A DNA stretch of 8,583 bases from Clostridia bacterium. GTDB lineage: Bacteria; Bacillota; Clostridia; Christensenellales; CAG-917. The notes below the pieces were generated by a model. That model was not told the DNA's origin. It made no database searches and saw only the letters and a list, made by a program, of their open reading frames with translations. How positions within the stretch are numbered: the first letter of the stretch is position 1; every line of letters begins with the position of its first letter. A program made the position numbers and the translations under genes. The stretch covers positions 1-8,583 of the forward strand of contig CAAGFS010000056.1 in the NCBI GenBank assembly GCA_900769205.1, read 5' to 3'. Shown piece after piece: positions 1 through 7,043 of this stretch.

Positions 1-237
1 AAAATCTACATTTTCAAAAACTGCGTGAATCTTATACGCGAGTTGAAAAGCTATTGGTGGGGAGAAAACGACAGACCGAAAAAAATCGACGACCACGCTC
101 TTGACGAGTTGAGATATTTCGTCATGACGCAACCGCGCCCCGCAAAGCCCGCGCCTTTGCCTAAGAGCGAGATCCAACTCGACAAGGAGAGAATGATGCG
201 CGATATGAGAAGGGAGAGATTATGGACGAAGAATTGA
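1..237 (+). CDS. Phage terminase large subunit, C-terminal fragment (5' end outside window)
   Basis: This is the last 78 residues of the ATPase/nuclease motor subunit that cuts concatemeric phage DNA and pumps it through the portal into the procapsid. The frame is open from base 1 with no stop. It shows the terminase nuclease-domain end signature: an F-K-x-C-x-x-x-I-R-E-L segment (residues 6-16), then W-W-G-E, then D-D-H-A-L-D-E-L-R-Y at residues 33-42. The acidic residues of that last motif supply part of the metal site of the RNase H-like nuclease in this family. A basic Pro/Arg-rich tail follows. A GTG at 25 could be taken as a start for a 70-residue protein, but the upstream codons (KIYIFKNC) continue the family match, so it is an internal valine. 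The stop overlaps the next gene by 16 nt. The ATPase domain cannot be judged from this window. Confidence 0.9.
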   Translation, partial: KIYIFKNCVNLIRELKSYWWGENDRPKKIDDHALDELRYFVMTQPRPAKPAPLPKSEIQLDKERMMRDMRRERLWTKN

Positions 238-674
238 TAAACGCGCTCAAAAAACGCGCCAAAGGGTACAGCTTCAGCGAAGTGCAGGAAGAATATTCCG
301 TGTCCGACGACGGTCAGATGTCTTTGACAAAGCGCAAAGTCAGCGAAAAGTATTGCCCGCCCGACACCGCCGCACTCAAAACCTATATGGAAATATGCCG
401 TGACGAAGAATTGTCCAAGATGAGCGACGAGCAACTCGAAAAAGAAAAACGCAGGCTTTTAAGACAACTTCTCGAAGAAGAAAAAGCGCTTGAAAAGGAA
501 AGGACGGAGAATGCTCTTTTTGTGGAAACTCCCGCCGACGAGCATACGTCTCAAGCCGTCGGAGTCGTCGCAAAGGAATCGGGCGCGCAAGGAGCAAACA
601 CGCAGACCGCGCCTTCAAAGAGTACGGGCACGGAGTGCAGACGCACAAAGGCAAACAAATGCAAGCCGCACTGA
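222..674 (+). CDS. Conserved small phage protein next to the terminase, uncertain C-terminus
   Basis: Function unknown. Start ATG 222 has a good ribosome site (GGGAGAG at about 212-218) and overlaps the terminase end by 16 nt, so the two are co-translated. Residues 1 to about 95 look like a real domain: an N-terminal helix (DEELINALKKRAKGY), a short beta-like part around L-T-K-R-K-V and Y-C-P-P-D-T-A-A-L-K, then a strongly charged helix (KMSDEQLEKEKRRLLRQLL). From memory, similar proteins of roughly 100 residues follow the large terminase in many Clostridia prophages. The helical, charged make-up would suit a small terminase or packaging accessory, but that is inference. From about residue 95 the protein becomes Ala/Ser/Thr/Gly-rich and ends in a Cys/Lys/Arg-rich stretch. 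The other two frames are open here too, so the true C-terminus may differ (see the feature at 494-718). Confidence 0.7.
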   Translation: MDEELINALKKRAKGYSFSEVQEEYSVSDDGQMSLTKRKVSEKYCPPDTAALKTYMEICRDEELSKMSDEQLEKEKRRLLRQLLEEEKALEKERTENALFVETPADEHTSQAVGVVAKESGAQGANTQTAPSKSTGTECRRTKANKCKPH

Positions 675-718
675 ACGAACACAAAAAAACACTGCGACGC
701 ATCGAGCGTCGAAAATAA
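494..718 (+). other. Possible frameshifted continuation or overlapping small gene
   Basis: This frame (-1 relative to the gene starting at 222) is stop-free from 494 to the TAA at 716-718, which lies 16 nt before the portal start. Its 3' half reads like genuine protein: A-D-R-A-F-K-E-Y-G-H-G, then T-H-K-G-K-Q-M-Q-A-A-L-N-E-H, then a basic end L-R-R-I-E-R-R-K. It lacks an ATG until 659; the first usable start is a GTG at 635. An ATG at 511 with a purine-rich GGACGGAG just upstream lies in the third frame, and a run of five T (517-521) sits between that ATG and this frame. One T fewer would join the ATG at 511 to this frame; one T more would join the gene at 222 to it. It may be a frameshifted gene, a sequence error, or chance. 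Confidence 0.3.
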
Positions 719-734
719 AAGCAGGAGATAAACA

Positions 735-2618
735 ATGTCCAAAATGGAAGAGAAAATCGTTGCGGAAATCACCGCCGATTTCAAGAAAAGACAAGAAGCA
801 AGACGTCCCGTCGAACTGAATTGGCGACTCAATATGAACTTTGTCGTCGGCAATCAGTTTGCCCGGATTTCGTCAAAAGGCGACATCGAAGAAAGCGGAA
901 AGGAATACTTCTGGCAGGAAAGAGAAGTGTACAACCACATCGCGCCCATTCTCGAAACGCGTCTTGCAAAGTTGGGACGAGTCAAGGCAAAAGCGCAGGT
1001 GCGCCCCGCAACGTCCGACGATCAGGACGTTGCAAGCGCGTCGCTTGCGACCAAACTCATCGACGCCGTGTGCAAGGAAAACGATTTTTCCGCTCAACTT
1101 GCCGCGGCAAACTCGTGGAGCGAGATCACGGGCTCGGCGTTTTTCAAGGTGACGTGGGACGCTGGCAAAGGACGCGCGCTCGACGCGGACGGAAAAGTCA
1201 AGGAAGGGGACGTCACCATCACGCTGTGTCCGCCTTTCGAGATATTTCCCGAAGATATCGCGATCACCGACATCGACAAGCAATCGTCCATTATGCACGC
1301 AAAGGTGCTCACCGCAAAGGAAGTCAAGCGTATATGGGGCAAGGACGTCAAGGGCGGCGACGTCAACGTGTTTTCCTTTGACAACGCGCAGGTGGGCGGC
1401 GGATTCGGCTACACCGCGTCCGTCCCGAAGATTGTCAGCGAAAAGAGAGAAGACAGCGTCACCGTCATCGAAAAGTACGAAAAACCCACCGCAGAATATC
1501 CGAACGGCAGACTTATCATCGTTGCGGGCGACACGTTGCTTTACTCGGGAGATATGCCCTATCTCAACGGCGAAGACGGCACGCGCGGCTATCCTTTTTC
1601 AAAGCAGGTGTGCATAGACAATCTCACCAACTTTTTCGGCACGAGCGTGGTTGAGCGCATAATCCCCGTACAGCGCGCCTACAACACCGTCAAAAACAGA
1701 AAGCACGAGTTTATGAACAGAATGGCGGTGGGAGTTATGGCGGTTGAAGACGGCTCGGTGGACACCGACGATCTCGAAGAAGAAGGACTTCCGCCGGGAA
1801 AGGTGGTGGTGTACAGGCAAGGCAGCACTCCGCCGATTATGCTCTCTCCCACGCAGGTGCCGACGGAGTTCTCCCGCGAAGAAGAAAAACTGCTCAACGA
1901 GTTTGTGATGATAAGCGGAGTGAGCGAAGTGACGACGTATTCGCAAGTGCCGGCAAACGTGGCGTCGGGCACGGCAATATCCCTTCTTCTCGAACAGGAC
2001 GACACGCGTATCGCGCTCACGGCGGACAGCTTGCGCGAGAGCATAAAGCGCATAAGCAAGCAGGTGTTGCGCCTTTACCGTCAGTTTGCAAAAGTGCCGA
2101 GAGTCAAGCGCATAACGGGGGACAACGGCGAAGTGGAACTCGCCTCCTTCTCGGCAGGCAACATCGAGAGCGAAGACATTGTTTTCGACACCATAAGCGA
2201 CATCGAAGACACGCTCTCGGCGCGCAGAGCAATGGTGTACGACCTTCTCAAGCTCGGACTGTTTGCGGACGAAAACGGCAAGCTCGGCGCAAGCACCAAG
2301 GCAAGACTTTTCGAGATTCTCGGTTTCGGCAACTGGGAAGACGGACGAAACAACGACGAGATGCACAGAAAGAAAGCGCTCAAAGAAAACGCGGAGCTTG
2401 AAAGAAAGGAAGTGGGCGTTGACGTTTACGACGACCACGCGTTGCATATTGCCGAGCACGTCAGAATGTGCGTGTCGTCAAAGTGCGTCAACGACAAGAA
2501 TATGCGCGACAGGGTGGCAAACCACATCGCAAAACACACCGAGCTTGCGTCTCTTGCGCAAGGCGTAGAGAATATGCAAAAGCAATTTGAAAAAGGCAAC
2601 GAGAAGGAGAGCGTATGA
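735..2618 (+). CDS. Phage portal protein, P22-like
   Basis: Twelve copies of this protein would form the ring at one capsid vertex through which DNA is packaged and ejected and to which the terminase and head-tail adaptor dock. At 627 residues it is in the range of P22-type portals. Recognisable parts: an N-terminal helical region with Y-N-H-I-A-P-I-L-E-T-R (66-76); S-E-I-T-G-S-A-F-F-K-V-T-W-D (129-142); P-P-F-E-I-F-P-E-D-I (166-175); a long helix around P-V-Q-R-A-Y-N-T-V-K (311-320); and S-G-V-S-E-V followed by A-S-G-T-A-I-S-L-L-L-E-Q-D (394-422), the usual central portal motif. The C-terminal part has a His pattern (D-D-H-A-L-H-I-A-E-H and N-H-I-A-K-H, residues 567-601) that I recognise from related Firmicutes portals, and ends in a charged coil. 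Start ATG 735 has AGGAG 8 nt upstream. The stop overlaps the next gene (ATGA). The family call rests on motif memory plus gene order. Confidence 0.9.
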   Translation: MSKMEEKIVAEITADFKKRQEARRPVELNWRLNMNFVVGNQFARISSKGDIEESGKEYFWQEREVYNHIAPILETRLAKLGRVKAKAQVRPATSDDQDVASASLATKLIDAVCKENDFSAQLAAANSWSEITGSAFFKVTWDAGKGRALDADGKVKEGDVTITLCPPFEIFPEDIAITDIDKQSSIMHAKVLTAKEVKRIWGKDVKGGDVNVFSFDNAQVGGGFGYTASVPKIVSEKREDSVTVIEKYEKPTAEYPNGRLIIVAGDTLLYSGDMPYLNGEDGTRGYPFSKQVCIDNLTNFFGTSVVERIIPVQRAYNTVKNRKHEFMNRMAVGVMAVEDGSVDTDDLEEEGLPPGKVVVYRQGSTPPIMLSPTQVPTEFSREEEKLLNEFVMISGVSEVTTYSQVPANVASGTAISLLLEQDDTRIALTADSLRESIKRISKQVLRLYRQFAKVPRVKRITGDNGEVELASFSAGNIESEDIVFDTISDIEDTLSARRAMVYDLLKLGLFADENGKLGASTKARLFEILGFGNWEDGRNNDEMHRKKALKENAELERKEVGVDVYDDHALHIAEHVRMCVSSKCVNDKNMRDRVANHIAKHTELASLAQGVENMQKQFEKGNEKESV

Positions 2619-3355
2619 ACAAGGACGTTGTGAATGCAATAAAAAAGAGCATCGAAAGCGGACGAAACGAGCCGGTTTCCGAGCAAATCGCAAACGCCGT
2701 TTTCGGCACCGATTTGCAAAACGAAGATTTTATACAAGCAAAAGAACAATATAAAGTGCAGGATATGCAAAATCAACAGGAAATCGCACGAGATTGCGGA
2801 TGCGACGAGTGCGAAAAACAATCCGATGAAAATCCGAAAGAATACAATCTCGGCAAGTTCAAAAACCCGGAGGAGCTGATGCGTGCGTACGGTGAGCTCA
2901 AAAAAGAGTTTCCCCGCCGTTGCCAACGCATAAAAGAGTTGGAAAGGGGTGCGCACAAAGGCGAGATGAGCGAGGAGCAATGGAAAGAAGCGGTGGACAA
3001 GTTTTTTGAAAAAACCCCGTCCGCAAAACCCTTTGCCCGTGAGATTGCAAGCAAAATCATGCAGGAGCCCGAACTTAAAAAGGACGAAAACTGTCTCAAC
3101 GCGGCTCTCACGAGAGTTTTGCTTGACAAGTTCAGAACGCCCGAACAACTTATGCAGGACGGACAATTTTTGAACGACTACGTGCTGTGCTCCGACAAAG
3201 TCAAAAGCGCGGTCATTGCCGATTATCTTCAATCGCTTCGCATGGGACAGCCGCCAAAAACCATGGCTGACGGCGGTCTTGCGTGCGTGGCGCAGGGAAG
3301 AAAACCGCGCACCGTGGAAGAAGCGGGGATTATGTTCTTGAAGAATAACGAATAA
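2615..3355 (+). CDS. Probable capsid scaffolding protein
   Basis: This protein probably guides assembly of the procapsid shell and leaves before or during DNA packaging. It lies exactly between portal and major capsid genes, the standard scaffold position, and is 246 residues long. The sequence is hydrophilic and helix-rich with no signal peptide or membrane segment. The segment L-G-K-F-K-N-P-E-E-L-M-R-A-Y-G-E-L (79-95), then K-E-L-E at 107-110, resembles scaffold proteins of other Clostridia phages that carry a KFKD..L..AY..L motif. Near the end, P-P-K-T-M-A-D-G-G (213-221) and K-P-R-T-V-E-E-A (230-237) form a short conserved-looking tail that could be the coat-binding region. A Cys cluster C-x-C-x-x-C at 61-66 is unusual. 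Start ATG 2615 overlaps the portal stop and has AAGGAGAG just upstream. The role is assigned mainly from position. Confidence 0.7.
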   Translation: MNKDVVNAIKKSIESGRNEPVSEQIANAVFGTDLQNEDFIQAKEQYKVQDMQNQQEIARDCGCDECEKQSDENPKEYNLGKFKNPEELMRAYGELKKEFPRRCQRIKELERGAHKGEMSEEQWKEAVDKFFEKTPSAKPFAREIASKIMQEPELKKDENCLNAALTRVLLDKFRTPEQLMQDGQFLNDYVLCSDKVKSAVIADYLQSLRMGQPPKTMADGGLACVAQGRKPRTVEEAGIMFLKNNE

Positions 3356-3369
3356 AAGGAGAAAACAAT

Positions 3370-4752
3370 ATGGTCACAATTTCAAACGCCGACAAGGCTC
3401 TCAAAACGTTTTATCTCGGGGTGCTTGCCGACCAACTCAACGTGGGCGTCAATCCGCTTTTTGCAAAAATCGCGCAGACTTCAAGCGACGTGTGGGGCAA
3501 GGAAATCAAAAAACTCGCGCCTTACGGCATAAACGGCGGTGTGGGAAGCGGTGAAGAAAACGACAACCTTCCCCAAAGCGGCGGAAACAACTACGCACAG
3601 TTTACGCTCACTCTCAAAAACCTTTTCGGCAAAATCGAGATTTCGGACAAGGCAATCCGCGCCTCGCAAAACAGCGCGGGCGCGTTTGTCAACCTTCTCA
3701 ACGCCGAGATGGAAGGGCTTCTGAAAGCAAGCAAGTTCAACTTCGGACGTATGCTCTACGGCGACGGCTCGGGACTTATAGCAACGACGGTTGCCGCAAC
3801 AACGAGCAACAAAAATCAGATCACCGTTGACTCGATAAAGGGCGTCATCGAAGGTATGACGATAGATATGTACTCGGGAAGCGGCGTGAAGGACGCAACT
3901 TTCTCGGGCGCACGCGTGACGTCGATAGACAGAGAAAACAAGGTTGTCACTTTGAGCGCAACGGCGTCTTCGCAATACGGCGCGGGCTACAAAATCTACG
4001 TTCAGGGTTCAAAAAACAACGAAATCACGGGACTCGAAGCCATATTCGGCAACAGCGAGTATATCTACGGGCTGAAAAGAAGCGACTATTCCTTCCTCAA
4101 ACCCTACACCAGAACCGTCAACACCGCGGTGAGCGTCGGCGCGATTCAGGACGCAATCGACGTCGTTGAAGAAACGTCGGGCGGCGCGATCGACTTTATC
4201 GTCACGTCTTATAAGATGAGAAAACAATACGTTGACGCGCTTTCCGGCAACCGCACCAACATCGACTATCTCACTCTCGACGGCGGATACAAGGCGTTGT
4301 CCTACTCGGGCATTCCTTTCGTTGCGGACAGATTCGTCGCGGACAACGATATGTATTTGCTCAACAGTGCGGACTTCAAGCTCCATCAGCTTTGCGACTG
4401 GCGTTGGCTTGAAGGCGAAGGCGGAACGGTGCTTCATCAGGTTGCGGGCAAGGCGTGCTACAGCGCGACGCTCGTCAAGTACGCGGACCTTCTTTGCGAA
4501 CGCCCGATGGGACAGGCAAAAATCACGTTTACCGGCACTTCGTCGTCAAGCGAGTATTTCACCGTCACGTTTGACTCGGACGGCGGCACGGAAGTTGCAA
4601 GTCAGATAGTCCTGCCCGGTGCCTGCGCAGTGAGACCGACTTCGCCCACCAAGTCCGGCAAGTCGTTTGACGAGTGGACGCTCAACGGCTCGTCCTATTC
4701 CTTCTCCACACCCGTGACGAGCAACATCACGCTCAAAGCAACCTGGTTGTGA
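3370..4752 (+). CDS. Major capsid protein (HK97 fold) with C-terminal InlB-like repeat
   Basis: This is the main shell protein of the phage head. ATG 3370 has a strong AAAGGAG site ending 9 nt upstream. The N-terminal region (D-K-A-L-K-T-F-Y-L-G-V-L-A-D-Q-L) and the segment with F-G-K-I-E-I-S-D-K-A-I-R-A-S (86-99), followed by a long helix to M-L-Y-G-D-G-S-G (128-135), look like the N-arm and spine helix of an HK97-type coat protein. Residues about 137-225 form a beta-rich insertion: I-T-V-D-S-I-K-G-V-I-E-G-M-T-I-D, R-V-T-S-I-D-R-E-N-K-V-V-T-L, then N-E-I-T-G-L-E-A-I-F. Similar insertions occur in coat proteins of related phages. The main fold resumes to about residue 395. The last 65 residues are a separate Listeria-Bacteroides-type repeat. 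The gene ends with two tandem TGA codons. No separate decoration gene is seen nearby. Confidence 0.88.
   Translation: MVTISNADKALKTFYLGVLADQLNVGVNPLFAKIAQTSSDVWGKEIKKLAPYGINGGVGSGEENDNLPQSGGNNYAQFTLTLKNLFGKIEISDKAIRASQNSAGAFVNLLNAEMEGLLKASKFNFGRMLYGDGSGLIATTVAATTSNKNQITVDSIKGVIEGMTIDMYSGSGVKDATFSGARVTSIDRENKVVTLSATASSQYGAGYKIYVQGSKNNEITGLEAIFGNSEYIYGLKRSDYSFLKPYTRTVNTAVSVGAIQDAIDVVEETSGGAIDFIVTSYKMRKQYVDALSGNRTNIDYLTLDGGYKALSYSGIPFVADRFVADNDMYLLNSADFKLHQLCDWRWLEGEGGTVLHQVAGKACYSATLVKYADLLCERPMGQAKITFTGTSSSSEYFTVTFDSDGGTEVASQIVLPGACAVRPTSPTKSGKSFDEWTLNGSSYSFSTPVTSNITLKATWL
4555..4752 (+). repeat. Coding region of a single InlB B-type (Listeria-Bacteroides) repeat fused to the capsid protein
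   Basis: Residues 396-460 of the capsid protein match the repeat pattern seen directly: V-T-F-D-S-D-G-G at the start, a central V-R-P-T-S-P-T-K-S-G-K-S-F-D-E-W, then F-S-T-P-V-T-S-N-I-T-L-K-A-T-W at the end. The F-D-x-D-G-G, P..P...G..F..W and P-V-T...L-x-A-x-W positions are those of the family (Pfam Flg_new type). These small beta-grasp-like units normally occur in tandem on bacterial surface proteins. Here there is one copy, joined to the coat by a Thr/Ser/Gly linker (T-F-T-G-T-S-S-S-S-E). A surface-exposed display or binding role on the virion is inference. Confidence 0.8.
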
Positions 4753-4756
4753 TGAT

Positions 4757-5065
4757 ATGGAACTCGTGCTTATAAAAGACGACCTTTTTCACGTCGCAAA
4801 ACGATTGAAAGAGATCGACGCTCGCTACAAACTGTATTTCAACCGAAAAATCAAGCGGTTTGAAGTGTACGTTGACGGGGCAATGCAGATCGCATTGCCC
4901 TTCGAGCGGCTTGACCAACGCGCAATAGAACACGTCAGAAAAACGAGAATTGAAAATCTCGACGCGCTTATGCGCGACATAGAAACTGAAAACGCACGCT
5001 TGCAAAAGCAACGGGAAGAAAAGTCGATTGCGGACAGGCTTGCTGAAACGGAGAGATTATTATGA
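4757..5065 (+). CDS. Conserved small phage protein between capsid and adaptor genes
   Basis: Function unknown; 102 residues. The N-terminal half has beta/alpha character (H-V-A-K-R-L-K-E-I-D-A-R-Y, then Y-F-N-R-K-I-K-R-F-E-V-Y). Next comes a conserved-looking L-P-F-E-R-L-D-Q-R-A-I-E-H-V-R-K-T-R (residues 47-64), and then a charged coiled-coil-like helix to the end. From memory, proteins of about this size with R-L-K-E-I-D and L-D-x-R-x-x-x-x-x-R-K-T-R are common just after the capsid gene in Clostridia prophages, but no function is established that I know of. The start ATG is 4 nt past the capsid stop, with a second in-frame-to-capsid TGA between them. There is no GGAG-type site, so translation probably depends on ribosomes finishing the capsid gene. 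The stop overlaps the next start (ATGA). Confidence 0.75.
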   Translation: MELVLIKDDLFHVAKRLKEIDARYKLYFNRKIKRFEVYVDGAMQIALPFERLDQRAIEHVRKTRIENLDALMRDIETENARLQKQREEKSIADRLAETERLL

Positions 5066-5610
5066 AAGTGAAAGATGTGATTGCAGAGTGCCTTATACGA
5101 GCGGGAAAGGAAGATTTCACGCGCAATTCCACGCTCACGGACGAGCAACAAAAAACGCGCAACAGATTGCTCGGGTGTTTCAACATCGCGTATAGAGAGA
5201 TAGTGTCCAAATACCTTCCCCTCGTCCATTCCGAAAAGGTGGAGTTTGCAAACGGCGTTTTGTCCGCAAAATCCCTTGAAAAGAAAATCCTTTATCCCAT
5301 TCGGGTGCAGGTCGGCGATCAAAGGAAGGCGTTTTGCGCGGGCGTGGACAAGATAGAATGCGACGTGCAGGGAAGCGCGACTTTGACTTACGCGTATATG
5401 CCCGACGCCGACTTTTCTATAGACGACGAGTTTGACGATATGCGCCTTACGCGCTCCGCGCTCGTCAACGGCACTTTGGGCGAGTACTATTTTCAAAACA
5501 AGGTTTTCGACCTTGCGAAAAACTTCGACACGGAGTTTCGGACGGAGATGGGTATGCTTCGCTACAAGGGCAAAAACGTCGTGATAAAGAGAAGGGGGTG
5601 GCGTGCGTGA
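5062..5610 (+). CDS. Head-tail adaptor / connector protein (gp4-like)
   Basis: This protein probably binds the portal ring after packaging and provides the platform for the short tail, as P22 gp4 or T7 gp11-type adaptors do. It is 182 residues and lies between capsid and gp10-like genes, the usual place. Visible features: an N-terminal helical part M-K-V-K-D-V-I-A-E-C-L-I-R-A-G typical of such adaptors; a long helix R-N-R-L-L-G-C-F-N-I-A-Y-R-E-I (33-47); a central beta region with V-Q-G-S-A-T-L-T-Y-A-Y-M-P-D-A-D-F; and a C-terminal helix (R-S-A-L-V-N-G-T-L-G-E-Y-Y-F) before a basic end. ATG 5062 overlaps the previous stop and has GGAGAG 6 nt upstream. Assignment is by position, size and overall pattern rather than by a diagnostic motif. 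Confidence 0.65.
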   Translation: MKVKDVIAECLIRAGKEDFTRNSTLTDEQQKTRNRLLGCFNIAYREIVSKYLPLVHSEKVEFANGVLSAKSLEKKILYPIRVQVGDQRKAFCAGVDKIECDVQGSATLTYAYMPDADFSIDDEFDDMRLTRSALVNGTLGEYYFQNKVFDLAKNFDTEFRTEMGMLRYKGKNVVIKRRGWRA

Positions 5611-7043
5611 GAGATATTCCCGTGCGAAAAAAGCATATACGCGTGGGCTTCAAAGGGCTTGCAAACTCTCTCGACGAGAGCGTGCTCGACCCGGCGTATG
5701 CAAAATCCTGCGACAATTTCGAGTTTGACAAGGGCGTTCTCACGGGCGGAATAGGCATTGACGCGGCAAGCGGATTTTACGCCTTTCCGAGCGTCGAAAG
5801 GCACGAGTTGCCCGTTTTCGACAAAGGCACGAGCATAAAAAAAGCGTTTTTGTACAGGCGTGTTTCGGCAAGCGGTACGCAGGACGACAGAATGGTCGTG
5901 CAACTTGAAGACGGCACGTTCCACTATACGCGCATTTTCGTCAACGACACCTGGCACAACGTGGAATCGCTTGTTATGGCGGGGGACGTGGACGCGGTCA
6001 ACTACAACTACAACGGCAACGACGTGCTTTTGCTTTGCTCGTCCTTCGACGGCTTGTATATGATAAAAGACGACGTCGCGCTGGTTTGCGGAAAAGCGCC
6101 GAAGTTCACGTCGATTGCGGTGCACAACGAAAGAGTGTTCGGCACGGTGACGGGAGTCAACAATCAGGTGTGGTTTTCCGACGATTTCGACCCTGCCAAC
6201 TGGGACGTGTCCGCAACGGAAGCCGGCTTTATCAACTTCTGCGACGACGCGGGGCAAGCGCTTAAAGTCGTGTCTTTTGCGGGCTATCTTTTCGTGTTCC
6301 GCGAGTACGGCGTGATGCGACTCACCGCCTACGGCGACCAAAGCGATTTTATACTCAAAAAGGTGTTTACCGATACGGGACGCATATATAAAGATACGAT
6401 CGTGCCGTGTGGCGACAGAATTATCTTCCTTGCCGAAGACGGACTTTTTGCCTTTGACGGCTACGGAGCGGTGCGCATAGGCAAGCAACTTCCGACGATA
6501 AAAAACAAGAACGGAGCGTGCGCGGGCTATCTTGACGGAAAGTATTTTCTTGCCTGCAAAGTGGAAAAGGACGACGGCACGTTGTGCGACGCACTCATAA
6601 AATACGACGTCGTTCACGACTCGCCGTCTATCCTTTCGGGTGTAAAAATACGGTGTATATGCCCCGTGAAAGTGCACAACGGCTCTTGCGTGACACTCGT
6701 CTTTTCGGACGGCAACGGCAACAGGCTCGGTCAGGTTTCGGACAGCGGAGCGGTGTTTTCAACGCCCACCAGAAAGATTTACAAAAGCCCCGAAAATATC
6801 CTTGACACGCCGTATATCAAGACGGTGCGGAGCGTGTCTTTCGTCAGCAAATATCCCGTGACTTTGCGCCTTATAGTCGATAAGGAGAGATTCGACTTCG
6901 ACGTGCAGGGAAGGGAAGATATGCAGACCGTCGCTTGCGAAAAGGGTGGCGGAGTGGTCGGCATAGAGATAGAAACGGAGTGCGAAAAGGCGTACGTCAG
7001 CCCGCTTTACGTCACGCTTGACGTGCAAAGGGGGCAGAAATGA
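5607..7043 (+). CDS. gp10-like DNA-stabilisation / tail hub protein, beta-propeller-like
   Basis: This protein probably forms part of the plug or short tail below the adaptor and keeps packaged DNA in the head. The start is the GTG at 5607: it overlaps the adaptor stop (GTGA) and lies 8 nt after the run GGGGG (5594-5598). An in-frame GTG at 5598 lies inside that purine run, so it is less likely. The protein is 478 residues. An N-terminal segment (H-I-R-V-G-F-K-G-L-A-N, then D-P-A-Y-A-K-S-C-D-N-F-E-F) matches phage stabilisation proteins. Repeated beta blades follow, including N-E-R-V-F-G (174-179), V-W-F-S-D-D-F-D-P-A-N-W (188-199), Y-L-F-V-F-R-E-Y-G-V and F-L-A-E-D-G-L-F-A-F-D-G (274-285). 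The W-F-S-D...P-x-N-W motif is frequent in this phage family. The C-terminal part is a beta sandwich-like region. No signal peptide or membrane segment is present. Confidence 0.75.
   Translation: MRDIPVRKKHIRVGFKGLANSLDESVLDPAYAKSCDNFEFDKGVLTGGIGIDAASGFYAFPSVERHELPVFDKGTSIKKAFLYRRVSASGTQDDRMVVQLEDGTFHYTRIFVNDTWHNVESLVMAGDVDAVNYNYNGNDVLLLCSSFDGLYMIKDDVALVCGKAPKFTSIAVHNERVFGTVTGVNNQVWFSDDFDPANWDVSATEAGFINFCDDAGQALKVVSFAGYLFVFREYGVMRLTAYGDQSDFILKKVFTDTGRIYKDTIVPCGDRIIFLAEDGLFAFDGYGAVRIGKQLPTIKNKNGACAGYLDGKYFLACKVEKDDGTLCDALIKYDVVHDSPSILSGVKIRCICPVKVHNGSCVTLVFSDGNGNRLGQVSDSGAVFSTPTRKIYKSPENILDTPYIKTVRSVSFVSKYPVTLRLIVDKERFDFDVQGREDMQTVACEKGGGVVGIEIETECEKAYVSPLYVTLDVQRGQK

Noticed and set aside
821..1381. 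Second-frame + strand open frame inside the portal gene (about 186 codons)
   Set aside because: Arg/Gly/His-rich out-of-frame product without a ribosome site, fully inside the portal.
1599..2459. Antisense open frame under the portal gene
   Set aside because: Same codon-bias artefact. The portal motifs on the + strand are unambiguous.
4011..4017. In-phase A AAA AAC slippery heptamer in the capsid gene
   Set aside because: The -1 frame after it runs only about 50 codons of Arg-rich, non-protein-like sequence, and the Lys-Asn codons (S-K-N-N) belong to a conserved-looking stretch. I saw no convincing downstream stimulatory structure. Chance is likelier than recoding.
5562..6677. Long open frame on the - strand opposite the gp10-like gene (about 371 codons)
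   Set aside because: It is composed of His/Arg/Val-rich residues typical of antisense shadow and spans the end of one sense gene and most of the next, with no start context.
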